DNA of 64,000 nt, from NCBI GenBank assembly GCA_014904985.1, contig MU128997.1, forward strand, positions 124,001-188,000, read 5' to 3'. The stretch comes from Hydnum rufescens UP504. Its lineage: Eukaryota > Basidiomycota > Agaricomycetes > Cantharellales > Hydnaceae. Below the pieces are notes generated by a model, which worked only from the letters and a program-made list of their open reading frames with translations, did not search any database and was not told the DNA's origin. Position 1 is the first letter of the stretch; every line of letters begins with the position of its first letter. This document shows positions 22,709 to 36,153 of this stretch, in pieces. The position numbers and the translations under genes were made by a program.

Positions 22709-25150
22709 GTCGAGATTGTTCGGTGGGTGGCGAACAGAAGATTAGACGGATGATATGAAGAAATAGGCTGAGGAATGGGCATAATGAGCGATACGAACAA
22801 GCGTTCAGAAGAATTACAAGAAATGGCGAGAGGAATAATCGACGAAAAAGAAAGGGAGAACAGAGCAGGAGGGGGGGAGAAGAAATGGGGTGGAAGTAAA
22901 AGTGGCCAATATGAAGGTGGAGTCCACAGCGGCCGAGGGGAGAGAGAGACAGGAAGGAGACATACAGGTTGAGCCGCTGCTCATCAATCGGGGCGAATGC
23001 GACGGATGCGTCGAGACGTGCGAAGGACTCGACGAAGAGCGGAGAGGCAGGCTGCTGCGATTAAACGACGAGCGCGTCAAAGGAAGGAGAAGCAGCGAGT
23101 CAGTGCGATAGATCGTGGAGGAGAGCGTCGCCGACAGCGGCGACGGGGCAGAAAGCTAAGAGACAAGCTTCTGAACACTGAAGGAGGAGGATGAGGAGCG
23201 GAGAGAGATGTTGGCAGAGTAGCCAAAAGGAAAAGTATGCACTATCGGACTAAAAGCATTGAAATATATAAATATGCTCGTGGCAGGGAATCCAGGTGGC
23301 AGTTTGTGCAATAATATCTACTACAGAAGGGGAGCTATGAAAGAGATCGCAGACGCTCACCAACGATGTCTGGGGCAATTTCTGAGGAGGAGAGAGACAG
23401 AGCAGTGAATAGTCGTCACACATGTACAGGGACGCAAAAAAAGCTTACAGAATTATATTCTTAGGCCCGAATGATGTACCCGATTGAAAACGAGGAGGGC
23501 AGGGTGCTTTGGCTAAAGGAGCGACAGTGACAACAAGTCTGAGATGGAGGAGAGGGTGTAAAGGAAAGCGAAGAGGAAAAACGATCAGCTATAAGAAGCG
23601 ATATCTTTCTTTCAATTTCTTAAAAAGTGCTGGGAAAACACGAGGCGCAGGGCAGGCCAATGCCTACTCAAATATCCCAAAAAGGCAATGGAATCCTGAA
23701 TTACAATTCCCTTCCCGCTCACCCATCTCACATCGAGACGACCAGAGATTTTGGGTTGGATAAACAGAGGGATCTGTCGCTCGTCTCTTGTTGAACCAGG
23801 AATTTATTTCCCGTTTGTCTCACAGCATATGGACGGGAAATATCAGAATAAGAAAGGGGCGGAAGTTGCCGGCCACGCTCAGCTACTGGGCGGCATTAAT
23901 ATTAATATTCCCGGTCGACCACCGCCCAACGTGGGCTAGCTCATCAGTCGCAGCCCCCTATACCTTCCCTACGTTCGTGGATACCATATATGGCTTCGCC
24001 CCCCATGTACGTCTAGTGAGAACATTAGCGAATCGCTTTCTCATGCTCACATATCCCTTTAATTCAGATATATCTGATCGCTACCGCATATTGAGAGGGG
24101 TACAGCAAAACTGATCAATAACATCGGCTCAAAATCGGTCGGCGTAGTAATATCCCTTGCAGTGCACTACCTACTGCTGCCGAAAAATTCGGATTTGTTC
24201 CTGCGCCCCGTATCGCGTCGCCCACCGACCCATGGCCTTCTCTCAATATTATTACAATATTATTATGGCTAATCATGCTCAGGGCTATCTGATGGGGGGT
24301 CGGCCTCAGCAGCCATAGTAGGGGCCTAGACAGACCTGTGATCTTCGAAACGAAAAGAAGGCTCTTCCCATATTACAAAGCGCCTTACACAGTTGTCCGA
24401 GTGAAGATTCGGTAGTATTCTATGCAAGATATTGTAGGTGCCTACCGCCTACATCAATATCCCCTTTATACCCACATTCAAGCCGAACGGTGTTGATGTT
24501 GATGAGATCACTCTTAGGGGGAACGTTTGGCCTACATTTACCCGAGAGGCCCACGCAATAGTCAGAACGATCCAGTGAAGCTGAGGCTCATCCAAGCCGA
24601 ACTGCCTTGCTGTCCTCCAATGCAATGCATCACTCAAACTCCACACCTTGCGAGAGGACGCAGACGTCCTTTTCACCGTGCTTCGATGTCGAAGTGGGTA
24701 GCCATTGTCCAGGGTGCGCTGTCACTGCTGATTCCGACCACGGTGAAACGGAGTGCATAAACAGTAAGTGATACGGATCCAGATAACCGCAACTGGAATG
24801 CTTTTCCGTTAATCGGTCCCACTAAATATCCTCCTGGATTATTAAGTATTCATTAGAGACCCGAGGTAGGCCTCGTTATTTTCCTCAAACATGTAAGGAT
24901 CGAGGCCCGAGGAGCTTTGGTTTTATGTTCCTAAGTGTTATCCCTTTTAATATGCTGGTGACCGACAGGTGTCGGTCACACCCAACTTTGACAGCCTATT
25001 ATTTTTGGAATGGGATATGTTTTCAAATTATTATTCTCTAAGCGCCCAGGTTGCTTACCGCAACACGGGAGAAGCCGCCTCGCCAAAAAGAAAATGTCAT
25101 TATTATCTCCCTACTCGGTTTAAGAGTTGAAGAATACGATAAAGGCATCC
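22709..25150. other. Intergenic, 2.4 kb, divergent promoters of cyclin and bioDA
   Basis: From 22740 to about 23200 the plus strand is almost pure purine (C/T-rich on the cyclin coding strand), typical of a long fungal 5' leader. From 23880 to 24280 there are AT-rich near-palindromes (TTAATATTAATA, ATATTATTACAATATTATTA). No coding stretch with family resemblance. A perfect palindrome at 24958-24979 is listed separately. Confidence 0.5.
24958..24979. promoter_or_regulatory. Perfect 10-bp inverted repeat upstream of bioDA
   Basis: GTGACCGACA, a 2-bp GG spacer, then TGTCGGTCAC: both arms match at all ten positions. It ends 171 bp before the bioDA ATG. Its length and symmetry suit a binding site for a dimeric regulator; that is inference. 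Confidence 0.5.
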
Positions 25151-28057
25151 ATGCTGTATAAGCATCTCCGCATACACCAAATTTTTGGAGCAAATACGGA
25201 TGTCGGCAAGACCATCCTAGCCACTGCGCTCTCTCGCTCGACCGCACGGATACACAAAGACGATCCGAGATCAGTCTTCTATTTGAAGCCAGTGAGCACT
25301 GGGTCTCTCGAAGACGCAGACGACAGGTGGACACATGTGGCCATCGTGCTCTGCAATTACATTCTCTGAATTTCTCTGCCAAGTTCAGTCATGTCGCGCG
25401 GTTCTCTGGTCCTTCTCGACACAAAATACATTCAACATGTTTGTACCAACTCAATGACCCGGTGAGCCCACACTTGGCTGTAAAGATGGCAACAAAGCAA
25501 TTAGACCCAGTACGAATTCACTTCCCATCTGCCGAAACCATGCTCATATACTATAATTCAGAGCATATACACCCACGACCAATTTTTGACCAAAATAAGG
25601 AATCACATCGGTCACATTGCACGTACCTGTTCCTCCAATTCTTCCTTATATATCGAAACTGCTGGAGGTTAGTGTCAGTTGACGGTGCCTGTCAACTGTC
25701 CTCATCCCATCACATTTTTGCGCAGGGGTGCACAGTCCCACCCTATCTGGCATTCCCCAAGTAGACGCATACAGATCCCTCTTTCTTCCTACCGTCTTGA
25801 TTGGCGATTCACGATTGGGTGGCATATCTTCCACAATCTCTGCCTTCGAATCTCTCTTGCTTCGCGGATACATTGTCGATGCCATCCTGATATTCAAAGA
25901 CGAATATTATCGTAATTGGGAGTATCTCAGCGAATATTTCGCGCGGAAAGATATCGCCCTCACTGCCATACGTCCAGCACCCCCTCGGCTCTCAGATCCC
26001 GAAGAAGATCGATATGCCACCGAGCTCTACTATCGTATTACATGCGGAGAGGATGGGGCTTCTGGAGACGGTGAAATGATGTCTGTCGTTCAGCATCTAG
26101 ACCAGAAACATCTCGAGAGGCTGGAAACTTTGGAATCCATGCCTCGGCGCACCCTCGATGCTGTATGGTGGCCATTTGTCCAGCACGGCATCGTTGGTGG
26201 CGAAAAGGGCGTCACTGTAATCGACAGTGCTTACGGTGATTTCTTCAGCACATTCAACCACAAACATCGTCACGAGGAGACCATTCGAACCGATGGAGCC
26301 GCACTTGCACAATCACTGCTGGTGCCTCAATTTGATGGTTCTGCTTCTTGGTGGACGCAGTCTTTTGGTCATGGACATCCGGAAATCGGCGAGGCCGCCG
26401 CCCGAGCTGCGGGCAGATACGGACACGTTGTGTTCCCATTAGCCACTCATGAACCGGCCTTAACCCTGGTCGAACATCTACTACACCGTGGACCCGGAAA
26501 AGGTTGGGCATCAAAAGTTTTCCTTTCGGACAATGGCTCCACTGGGATGGAGGTCAGGCTCTCTTTAATCCGGAACCCCTATCCATTATTGATGGCACAA
26601 GATTATTAATGGATGTTCCAGATTGCGCTTAAAATGGCCATCCGCGCAGCGGCTCTGCGATACCCTTCCATCAAGAAGCCGGTTTCCAAGGTTGAACTTG
26701 GTGTAATCGGGCTCAAAGGATCCTATCATGGTGACACTATCGGAGCAATGGATGCATGCGAAGGCGGCGTGTACAACAGCTCTGTCGAGTGGCATCGCGA
26801 AAGAGGATACTGGTTTGAGCCCCCTACCGTTGGAATCCAGCATGGCGTGGCCGTTGTCTCCTCGCCCTCATCGGACTGGCGAGGTGCTCTGGATACTTCT
26901 ATAGACACGGATGGCGTATCTCTCAGTGATGCTGGGATGCGCTGCGAATTTCCAGGATCTGATGGGTTGTCGAGTGTTTATGATGTGGAGGGTCGCATGG
27001 GGTCGAGCCTTGCACGGTTGTACCACCTTCATATTTCGGCAACCCTCGAAGATCTTGTGCGCAAGCAAGGCCGGGCATTCGGGGCTCTGGTTATTGAACC
27101 CATCCTCATGGGAGCTGGTGGGATGATCTTTGTGGACCCGCTATTCCAACGCGTCCTCGTTGACGTAGTGCGGTCTCGCTCCGATCTCTGGGCCGAAGCT
27201 CTGAACTCGGCGCCCCCTTCGGGATTTGACCCAACTACTCCTGCTCCCACTTACCCACCTCCCCATGATGATATGTGGTCAGGTCTTCCTGTAATCTTTG
27301 ACGAAGTCTTCTCCGGTCTATATCGCCTTGGCTTCCTAACACCCTCACAAGTACTCCGCACTTCTCCCGATTTACTGGTGCTTGCAAAGATCCTCACTGG
27401 AGGCCTACTTCCACTATCCGTAACGCTCTCGTCTCAAAGTATCTTTGGAGCTTTCTGGGGGCAGAAAAAGGTTGATGCCATGCTCCATGGACATAGTTAC
27501 ACTGCCCATCCTGTCGGCTGTGCGGTGGCGAACAAGTCATTCGAATTGATGGGCGAGCTTGTTAACAAAGGGGAAGAATGGCGAGAGGCGAGGGCTCGTT
27601 GGGGTATCTCTCAGGATATTGACGTGTCTTCCCAGCCTTCATCCACTCCACACGCGACGGGGGTGCCGCAGCCGCATGGAGTGTGGAGTCTTTGGGATCC
27701 TCAGTTCGTGAAGGACGTTTCACATCAACCCATGGTGGAGGATGTCATGGCCTTGGGGACAGTCCTTGCTATCCGCCTCAATGACAACAATGCAGGTCTG
27801 TCTTCATCTCTAGGAGGCCTTATCCTCCAGGGGGGCGCTCACGATCGGACATCCAAATTCTCGCAGGCTATCAAGCTGCTTCGTCAGAAGCATTTTTGAC
27901 TTTGGTGAGAACGCAGCTGGAGGAATCTCAACCCTCCGAGGAATTTCCTCTAGGATTACATTTCCGACCATTGGGCAATGTCGCATATCTCATGAGCAGC
28001 TTGAACACTCCAGGCCGTGTCCTTAGACTTTTAGAGGGAGCTGTGATAGTGCTTTGA
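25151..28057 (+). CDS. bioDA: Bifunctional dethiobiotin synthetase / DAPA aminotransferase
   Basis: Fused biotin enzyme that makes diaminopelargonate from KAPA, then dethiobiotin; the fusion is usual in fungi and plants and often mitochondrial. N-terminal BioD part: MLYKHLRIHQIFGANTDVGK with the P-loop GANTDVGKT, FYLKPVSTGSLEDADD, CLYQLNDPVSPHLAV, IETAGGVHSPTLSG, LIGDSRLGGISSTISAF. C-terminal BioA part: VWWPFVQHG, FDGSASWWTQSFGHGHPEIG, VFLSDNGSTGMEIALKMAIR, VIGLKGSYHGDTIGAMDA, VIFDEVFSGLYRLG and LAKILTGGLLPLSVTLSS (PLP lysine in KILTGG). The end is LHFRPLGNVAYLMSSLNTPG, reached only by splicing from donor GTCTGT after AATGCAG (27795) to the acceptor at about 27869; stop 28055-28057. The junction near 25511-25595 does not splice cleanly in phase. 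Convergent with DHFR, 91 bp apart. Confidence 0.92.
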
Positions 28058-28148
28058 AAGTATCACCCTAAACATGGAAATGTACCTCGTCACCATATTC
28101 AGTCCCAAGTGTAGAAACAAATAACATCTGTACTGTACACTGGGTAAT

Positions 28149-28919
<771 letters not shown>

Positions 28920-31034
28920 AAATGTGCTGTGTTTCCCAATTATCGGGTACAGTAATCCTTGGATTGGGTTTCGGGTGGGAAGAAATGAGAATTATTTCCC
29001 TAGGCCTGTAGTTAGACGGTCCTGGTTCCAGTCTCTCGGGCGATATTAGAGGAAAGCCGAAATGGGAAAATGTGACTGGTGTGCACAGTGTCGCGTGACT
29101 CAGGTGACAGCTCTCACGGCAGCGTTACGTAATGCCTGCAAATGCGTAACCACCGGAGAACCCCGTGGTTGGCCACAGTAATCCTGCAGAAAGAATCTGA
29201 AAGATACATGTCGATCTCCTTGAACACTGTGACCCGACCCACGTTTACGGCGTGTTTATGTCAATACTCAAAGCTCAGGGACGAATTCGCGGGCTTACCG
29301 AGGTTTCCGCTGGAGGCTAAGTAAGCAAAAGGCCAGAGCTGTGGCCTGTCTGGGAGAGATCATCGACGATGGATCTGTGATGATCGGATGTTTGAATGCG
29401 TTCCAGAGAAGCGAGAACCCCTGAGGGTAATCCACTCCTTCCCAACCAGCAACCAGTATATGAATTCTTACCGCCATCATGATGGATGGTTTCCAGCTGT
29501 GAATCTATCTACAATACTGTCGCCTCATGACCACAGTGGTTCACAATCTGAAAACCCTGACGATGCCAGTCTTTAGTCCCATCCGGGCACAAGGTTTTTT
29601 TTCCCAGGTCTAAACCTGAAGCCTAAGCTACAATCGGAGAGAGGGGGTGCCCTTAGATCCTTCTGAAGAATCCCCACGTTCAGGAGATCGATTACTGTAC
29701 GGACTAGCCAGCGACTCGTTTATTGAAAACGGGAGAGTTATCTCGCGTTTCATCAAGGTCCATCATTTCATTTCACATCCGTTAGGCATAGGCCGTCCCG
29801 ATATTTGCATGGTGCACCTATCGCTGGGCCCTGGAAAAGAGCGCTGATCCATTGTACTGTAGATGACATGGGGACCAGGCCAAACCCTGATTATTTACGT
29901 ATCCAATTATGGGTATACAACCACAACGAAAAAAGCCCCATCACTATACGGGATGGGGTGGTTGCGGCTCATCATCAAGCTGCTGATTCCAATTCCTTAG
30001 GAGAGATACTCTTCATTATACATCGTCATCGAGGAGAAAATGCTGTCAAGACGGTAGCGATATAATGGTTGACGCCTGGTTTCCATTGATGCTTCAAACC
30101 AGTCTGATGATCTGGTAACAAACTCTGCGCATCCGGTCCGTAACCGAATAGACTCAGTCGGCGAAGAGCCGGTTTGCCCCATAAATGCCTGAACCTGACA
30201 ACTGGCTCTGATGCAGACAAAGCATTTAGCCAGTAAGTAAATGTATACAGCCTCACTAGCTAGTAGCCTTGGATTTATCGGACTCACAGCTATGTTTACT
30301 CTATAATTCGCTTCTTAGTTTTCTCTTCAATATCACTTGACGTAGACGACGTCCTCGTTTCCCCATATCAAAGATCTCCTGTGTAGAAATGGCAGCTTGA
30401 CCAATGGATGTTGATATTGTGGTTTGTGGGGAAGGAAAAATACGCAAGAGAGTCGGTGTAAGGCCCAACGACAGGAAGCCCAGACTAATTGAGATAGTTT
30501 GATAATTGATCACCTAAAGCAATAGCATCGAGTAGGAAATAATAGGGACATCCCTGCCAATGGAAATCACGAACATCGTGAAGCAGGGCCACATAAGGGG
30601 TTCAGGCTGACCGCTCAAACTGACAAACTGGGAAGGAGCAAGATGCTGCGTGGATAGACAGATTTATATGACGTATAGAGAGAATTCAGGGCAGTCAAAA
30701 AGAGCGCTAGCAGGACAACAACGGAGCGCTGATAGGTGCACAAAGGCGCTGCAACGAGGGGTGACCAAGGCACCATATGCATGTAGCTGAGAGTCGGTTT
30801 CTCTACACCCTGACAGGGCTTCACAGAAGGCATTTTGGTGTAGTCCCACAACCACCACTCAGATATTCTTGCCACACGACTTCGATCCAATCCTCCAGGC
30901 TCATCGCACCTGCAAAAGACCATTGCAAAGACTTCGAAGGGCAGGGCGGCATGGCCCGAGTTACGTAAACTGTACAGGCCGACATTTGAGTCCGATACTC
31001 TTCCCCTTCCTCAAGACCCCACTTTGCCGCCGCC
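28920..31034. other. Intergenic, 2.1 kb, divergent DHFR / RPS11
   Basis: No stretch resembles a known family. A minus-strand frame at 30301-30513 (INYQTISISLGFLSLGLTPT..) has a hydrophobic start and a basic end and could be part of a small protein, but it lacks a convincing start codon. The last 50 bp before RPS11 are C/T-rich, as is common for ribosomal protein promoters and leaders. A G run in GAGAGAGGGGG lies at about 29640. Confidence 0.4.
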
Positions 31035-31781
31035 ATGTCTGAGCAGGTTAGCTCTTGCGATAATGGTGTGAACCAATGGATTAATCTTCCCCTTTTAGAT
31101 CGAGAGACACTATCAAAAGCAACACCTGTTCCAAAACTCGAAGACCAGACGTAGGTAACAATTGCATTACCTTAAACCGCAGTCTGACATTGCGCCTCTA
31201 GTCCTTAAGAAAGTCACTAAGGAAAGACGGTGGTTCAAAGACGTCGGTTTGGGGTTCAAGACACCAGCCGAAGCGATTAATGGGACCTATATTGGTGCGC
31301 GCTCATGACTTTGCATGGATACTAGGCAGACTGTTTCCTCATGGATACTCTCTGTCACCAACAGATAAAAAGTGTCCTTTTACCAGCGATGTCTCGATCC
31401 GTGGTCGCATCCTGACGGGCAAGGTTGTGTCCACAAAGATGACCCGCACGATCATCATTCGCAGGGACTATCTCCATTACATCCCAAAATACAGTGCGCC
31501 CTCTGATGCTCTGTCGGCTTGCATTAATTAACTAATTAAATTTTCGCAGACCGTTACGAGAAGAGACATCGAAACTTGGCAGCGCATGTATCTCCCGCTT
31601 TCCGTGTCGAGCTCGGGGACCTTGTTACCGTTGGTATGTTGACGAGGTGGCCAGTGAAGGGCAGTCAACTGAGTCTCGCATTCTTACAGGGCAATGCCGT
31701 CCACTTTCGAAGACTGTTCGATTCAATGTCCTGCGGGTAGCGAAGAGTAAAGCGGCGACCAAGGAATTCAGCAAGTTCTGA
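31035..31781 (+). CDS. RPS11: 40S ribosomal protein S11 (uS17)
   Basis: Small-subunit ribosomal protein, cytosolic. Six exons, all GT-AG and in phase: [41 protein letters not shown] and [108 protein letters not shown]. It gives a complete protein of about 156 residues with the uS17 core. The very short first exon followed at once by an intron is common in fungal ribosomal protein genes, as is the pyrimidine-rich leader. No frame break, so this gene is a useful control for sequence quality. Confidence 0.96.
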
Positions 31782-32061
31782 GTATGGGTATATTCTAAGC
31801 ATGATGTCTTCATTCTATACATCTATGGCTATGACCATGCGTTTTGACTTGTGCGCCAAATATGATACGCGCTAAAGGAGTTGAATATGAGAAGTGGTGG
31901 TGTTGAGTCTCCGCTAAAATAATTGCAAGCCCAGAACGCCTCGCATAGTTCCCTGTACCTCGTTGCGGTGTCTCCGTTTGAACCAGTCTGAGCTGAATCC
32001 TGACAAGTCTGTCAGATATTCCTGTGGATCCTGCTCGCTTCTCTGAGCGCAACTCGCGACA
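31782..32061. other. Intergenic, 280 bp
   Basis: Between the RPS11 stop and the PPZ start, both on the plus strand. Nothing recognised beyond expected 3' UTR and promoter. Confidence 0.5.
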
Positions 32062-33745
32062 ATGGGCCAAACACCGTCCAAGAAGAAAACACGATCGGCG
32101 AGCGAAGATGGATTGTCTGACGCAGTCACCTTCAGCCAGGACGAGAGCTCTCCAACCTCTTTCCCTCATCCCAGTGGCCGTCATGCTGCCCGCAAGGCGC
32201 GCGGTGTTGCCGGGAAGGGGACGAGAGATCTTTCACCTTCACCTCCACATGCGAACAACGCCAGCCTTCCAGCCGACGAGGAGGACGACGTAGCGTCGTT
32301 GGAACCCGGCTCCCCAGGCAGCCCTCGTCCCATACCCCCTTCCGTCGACTCCAGGGGTCGCAGCACCCTTCAACAGACTCCATCTCCTTACCCTTCTTCG
32401 CCACTAGGTGGCGTCACTTCCGATTCGGCACCCCTCGACAGTCCCTCCTTAACCCCTACCATTCTCTCCAATCCTGCTGCTAGTCCCGGAGGCCTTGGTT
32501 TAGTACCGGTCCCAAGCAATAACGCTGACAAACTACGCACAGTGGACATTGATGATATGATCAATCGTCTCCTCGAGGTGGGCTACAGCGGAAAAATCAG
32601 TAAATCCGTATGTATCAAGAATGCGGAAATCACGGCATTATGTGCAGCTGCACGGGAGGTCTTCCTCTCGCAACCCACTCTTATCGAACTCAGCCCACCG
32701 GTGAAGATTGTCGGAGACGTACATGGGCAGTTCTCAGACCTCATTCGGCTATTCGAGATGTGTGGATTTCCTCCATCAGCAAATTATCTATTTCTGGGGG
32801 ACTATGTGGATCGTGGCAAGCAGAGTTTGGAAACTATCCTACTGCTGTTGTGCTACAAGGTCAAGTATCCCGAGAATTTCTTCCTTCTGCGTGGGAATCA
32901 CGAATGCGCTAACGTCACCCGAGGCAAGTCAATTATTCTGACGTGTGTAGAGAGGAGCGGTACTGATTTACCACGGCCAACAGTGTATGGCTTCTACGAC
33001 GAATGCAAACGGCGATGTAATATCAAAGTGTGGAAAACATTTGTGGACGTTTTCAACTGCTTGCCGATTGCCGCCGTCGTTGCGTCCAAGATCTTTTGCG
33101 TCCATGGCGGTCTCTCACCATCAATGAGCTCCCTGGAGGATATCCGGCGTATTCAACGCCCTGCGGACGTTCCCGACTTTGGACTATTGAACGACTTGCT
33201 CTGGTCCGATCCGAGCGATACAGCGGTGGATTGGGAAGATAATGAACGCGGCGTGAGCTATTGCTTTGGCAAAACTATCATCAATCAGTTTCTTGCACGG
33301 TACGATATGGACCTTATCTGTCGAGCGCACATGGTGGTCGAGGATGGATACGAATTCTGGAACGATCGGACCCTTGTTACTGTCTTTAGTGCGCCTAATT
33401 ATTGTGGAGGTATGGTTCCTCCTGTTGAATTTTGTTTTTTCTTGTTGCGGCTGACTTGTGTGCACACAGAGTTTGACAACTATGGCGCGTGCATGAGTGT
33501 TTCAGAAGAGCTTCTCTGTGCCTTCGAACTACTGAAGGTATGTGGAGTTGATCGAAACCCGTAATTATGCCTCGATGTCCGACATGTTGTCTTTTACCCC
33601 AGCCTCTTGATGGCGCGGCCTTACGGAAAGAGATGAACAAGGCGAAACGGAAAAGGTGTGCAGTCCTTGGGGCTTCGCTTTCCTTGCGACCGTGGCTGAG
33701 GTTTCTAGCAATTTCAGTGCTGGCGTGACAGCGGGCTCGCTATAG
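32062..33745 (+). CDS. PPZ1: PPZ-type serine/threonine phosphatase
   Basis: Fungus-specific PP1-like phosphatase; in yeast it acts on salt tolerance, K+ transport and coenzyme A metabolism with Hal3. It starts [11 protein letters not shown] (Gly2 and Ser6 fit N-myristoylation), with about 160 disordered Ser/Pro-rich residues. The catalytic domain starts at [17 protein letters not shown] and carries [112 protein letters not shown] and [19 protein letters not shown], so all metal ligands are present. Introns: a GC-AG intron at 32924-32983, then one after NYCGG (about 33411-33469) and one after CAFELLK. The end is [17 protein letters not shown], then probably SAGVTAGSL (stop 33743-33745); read-through would stop at 33730 instead. 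Confidence 0.93.
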
Positions 33746-36153
33746 CCCCTGTGGGGCCGGAACTTGGTACAGATAGTTGGCCATGGTGCCATTTGTTTGT
33801 GGCCCGGACACATTGCGCTCGACTTCCTTACGCTTCGTTTTACGTAATGTAATCCTTCCCTGATTGCTGTCATTCTCACCATGTCCCTCTCATCGTTGAC
33901 CTGCACACCTCAGCATATATCCTATTTATCGTACGCTCGTCCTTGGCATTTCAATCGTCCCATTGTGTTCATTACGAGGAGCTCGCGGTAATCACCTGGT
34001 GCTATCGCTGTTTTCCCACTTTGTTTAGTTTTATCGTCCATTCTACGTCTACCATCTGTCAATGCGCTTTGTCCTTACAAAGCCAAGTCCTTCACATCCC
34101 TCACTCCTAACGTTGCTTTGTTGACAATCTTTGTGTGCCCTGGTTCTTGTAATGGAATATTTTTTTCTCTTCGTGCCTTCTATATTTTCTTGACGAAACC
34201 ATTGCATGGAATATGATCTCCATTACTGTTTCCAATTTGGGCCATTAATTTCATTTCCGCTTTGGCTCTCGAGATTCGATTATATACTGTAAGATAGAAA
34301 TGGGGCGGGGGGCGTCCCGGTGGCAGAGTCTGCCCCGGTGGCTAAGATCGGCCCGTTGAAGATGCGACCTTTGCGCTCCGAGTGCTTGGTTCTACGGGGG
34401 TGCTGTACACATTTCTATTACACCAGGAATTCAATTGACATGAGATGCCTGACGAGGTGGTGGTGGGTGGCGTGGATTGGTGGGGAGGACGAGGCTAAAT
34501 TATTCCGTCGGTATCTAAATAATGTGCCACGTCCCCCTCCAGGTCCCCCTCCCTCCCTCCACCAATACAAGCTAAGCAAAGGGTTCGATTGTCACAATAT
34601 AAACATTACCAGAAATAGGCCAGTGTCATCATTGATTGTACAAAGGGGGGAATCGTTTTCGGGCTCTATGTATATATGACAAACTCTGACCAATCCACCC
34701 CGCCCCACTCCGGAAGTCGAACTGCGAAAAACCTTTGGGTGTCTTTTGTAGGAAAAAAAAAAAGTTTTATTTTTTCTCTCTTTTCCCTTTTTTTTTCCCC
34801 CTTTGACTGACACCCATGGCATGGATGATAACGCCGATGACAGCTCCGTTATCTGTATCATGAAACACCCATATCAATAATTGCAATTGGTCTCGGAATG
34901 GTAATTGGTATTCGTATTGGCACGTTGGTAACGTATGCAGGATTTTTTTTTCCCAAGCTGCAAAGAAAAAGGTACGAGGTCTTCTTTTCCCATTCCATTC
35001 ATGGCTAGTGCGCGGCCGCACACACCGTACCCCTCCCTGTGCTGTGAGAAAACCTATGGAAGAATTGGGACTTGGACCTGGACCTCCTTGCCTCTACCTA
35101 ACCTATTGAGCTAATACTCCTTATCTCACTAAACTGAGTGGCACTACTACTTGTAGTAAGAAGCAGGGTACGTACCGAGGCTAGGGCTATCAGGGCCTGG
35201 GGGGTTTAAACACCGCAACCCGGTGGGGCCGCATCAGCAAAACCAGTGGTGCTTCGGAGCCTCGCCCAAGGTCTTTCTCTCTCTCTCCGAGGGTGCCCGA
35301 GGCCGGTCTTTGAAGCAAAGCACAATTGAGTTTTTTTTACTGATGGGCCGCTTTTGAAGTAGGGACCCCCATAGCATGGATCCCTTACCGTACACCACTT
35401 CTCTCCTCTGGCTTCTTCTTAGCTCAGGAGAGCAATATCATTGTGGGCAGATAACTGTTGTAATATAATGGGCGTAAAAACATCAACATCAAAAAGGATT
35501 CCAGGCCGTTGCTTTCAGTAGTACGTACCACGTAATTTGTATACTGTACATGGCAGCAGGGTGGTGGTCGATTTTGCTTCGAGTCAAAGTACAGTCAGAC
35601 CCTCTTCGGCACAATATAGAAGGGAAAAGCACAGCGACATCCGCGCGGAGAAGGCCCAACCGGTGGTGAGCCGTGACCATGGCCATGCATCCGAAAGAAA
35701 AAAAAGAACATTGCAAGGACGCGCCGGCCACTCACTGATCACTGATCGAATTTTTTCGTGTGGCCGCACACCCAAAAACCAGACGATCGCTTCCATATAT
35801 ATTATATGTATATACCCCAGTACAGCCTTAGCTCGAAGATTGTACAGATTATTAAGAGGCGGAGATGCACTTCCGGAGTCCAAACCACCAGTCCATCTAC
35901 CAAATTCAATAATAAAACAAATCGATGACACCACACCTCGGCGGTAGTGGGATATGAATTTCAAACGTTGGGGAGTGTTCCAATCGATATTCTGTCGTTT
36001 CCCTCCATACAGCAAGATCCACGGGGGGAACGGACAAGGGGTATAAGAGATCCAGATGAACGGATGCCAATATCCGTGCGAAGGAACACCGAGGATCGAG
36101 GGTCGGGACACAAAAAGAGCAATCAAGATCGGGCAGGCATTTCGCATTTTTTT
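33746..36153. other. Intergenic, 2.4 kb between convergent genes
   Basis: Contains T-rich and A-rich tracts (34130-34200, 34750-34800, 34940-34950), a CT repeat at about 35275-35288 and poly-T at 36146-36155. No coding stretch with recognisable similarity. A long 3' UTR for PPZ is likely in the first part. Confidence 0.5.

Noticed and set aside
23880..24280. AT-rich palindromes as a possible transposon remnant
   Set aside because: No terminal inverted repeats, target duplications or transposase-like protein could be seen; composition alone explains the near-palindromes.
27870..27899. Apparent one-base T deletion at the end of bioDA (stop after QKHF)
   Set aside because: Splicing from GTCTGT after AATGCAG to the acceptor at about 27869 gives NAGYQAASSEAFLTLVRTQ in phase, so the frame is intact.
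30301..30513. Small hydrophobic protein on the minus strand (possibly mitochondrial)
   Set aside because: No proper start codon or family motif; a stop lies directly upstream. Kept only as a remark in the intergenic entry.
34313..34345. Possible tRNA-like GC-rich block
   Set aside because: No T-arm consensus or cloverleaf could be formed. No tRNA was found anywhere in the window.
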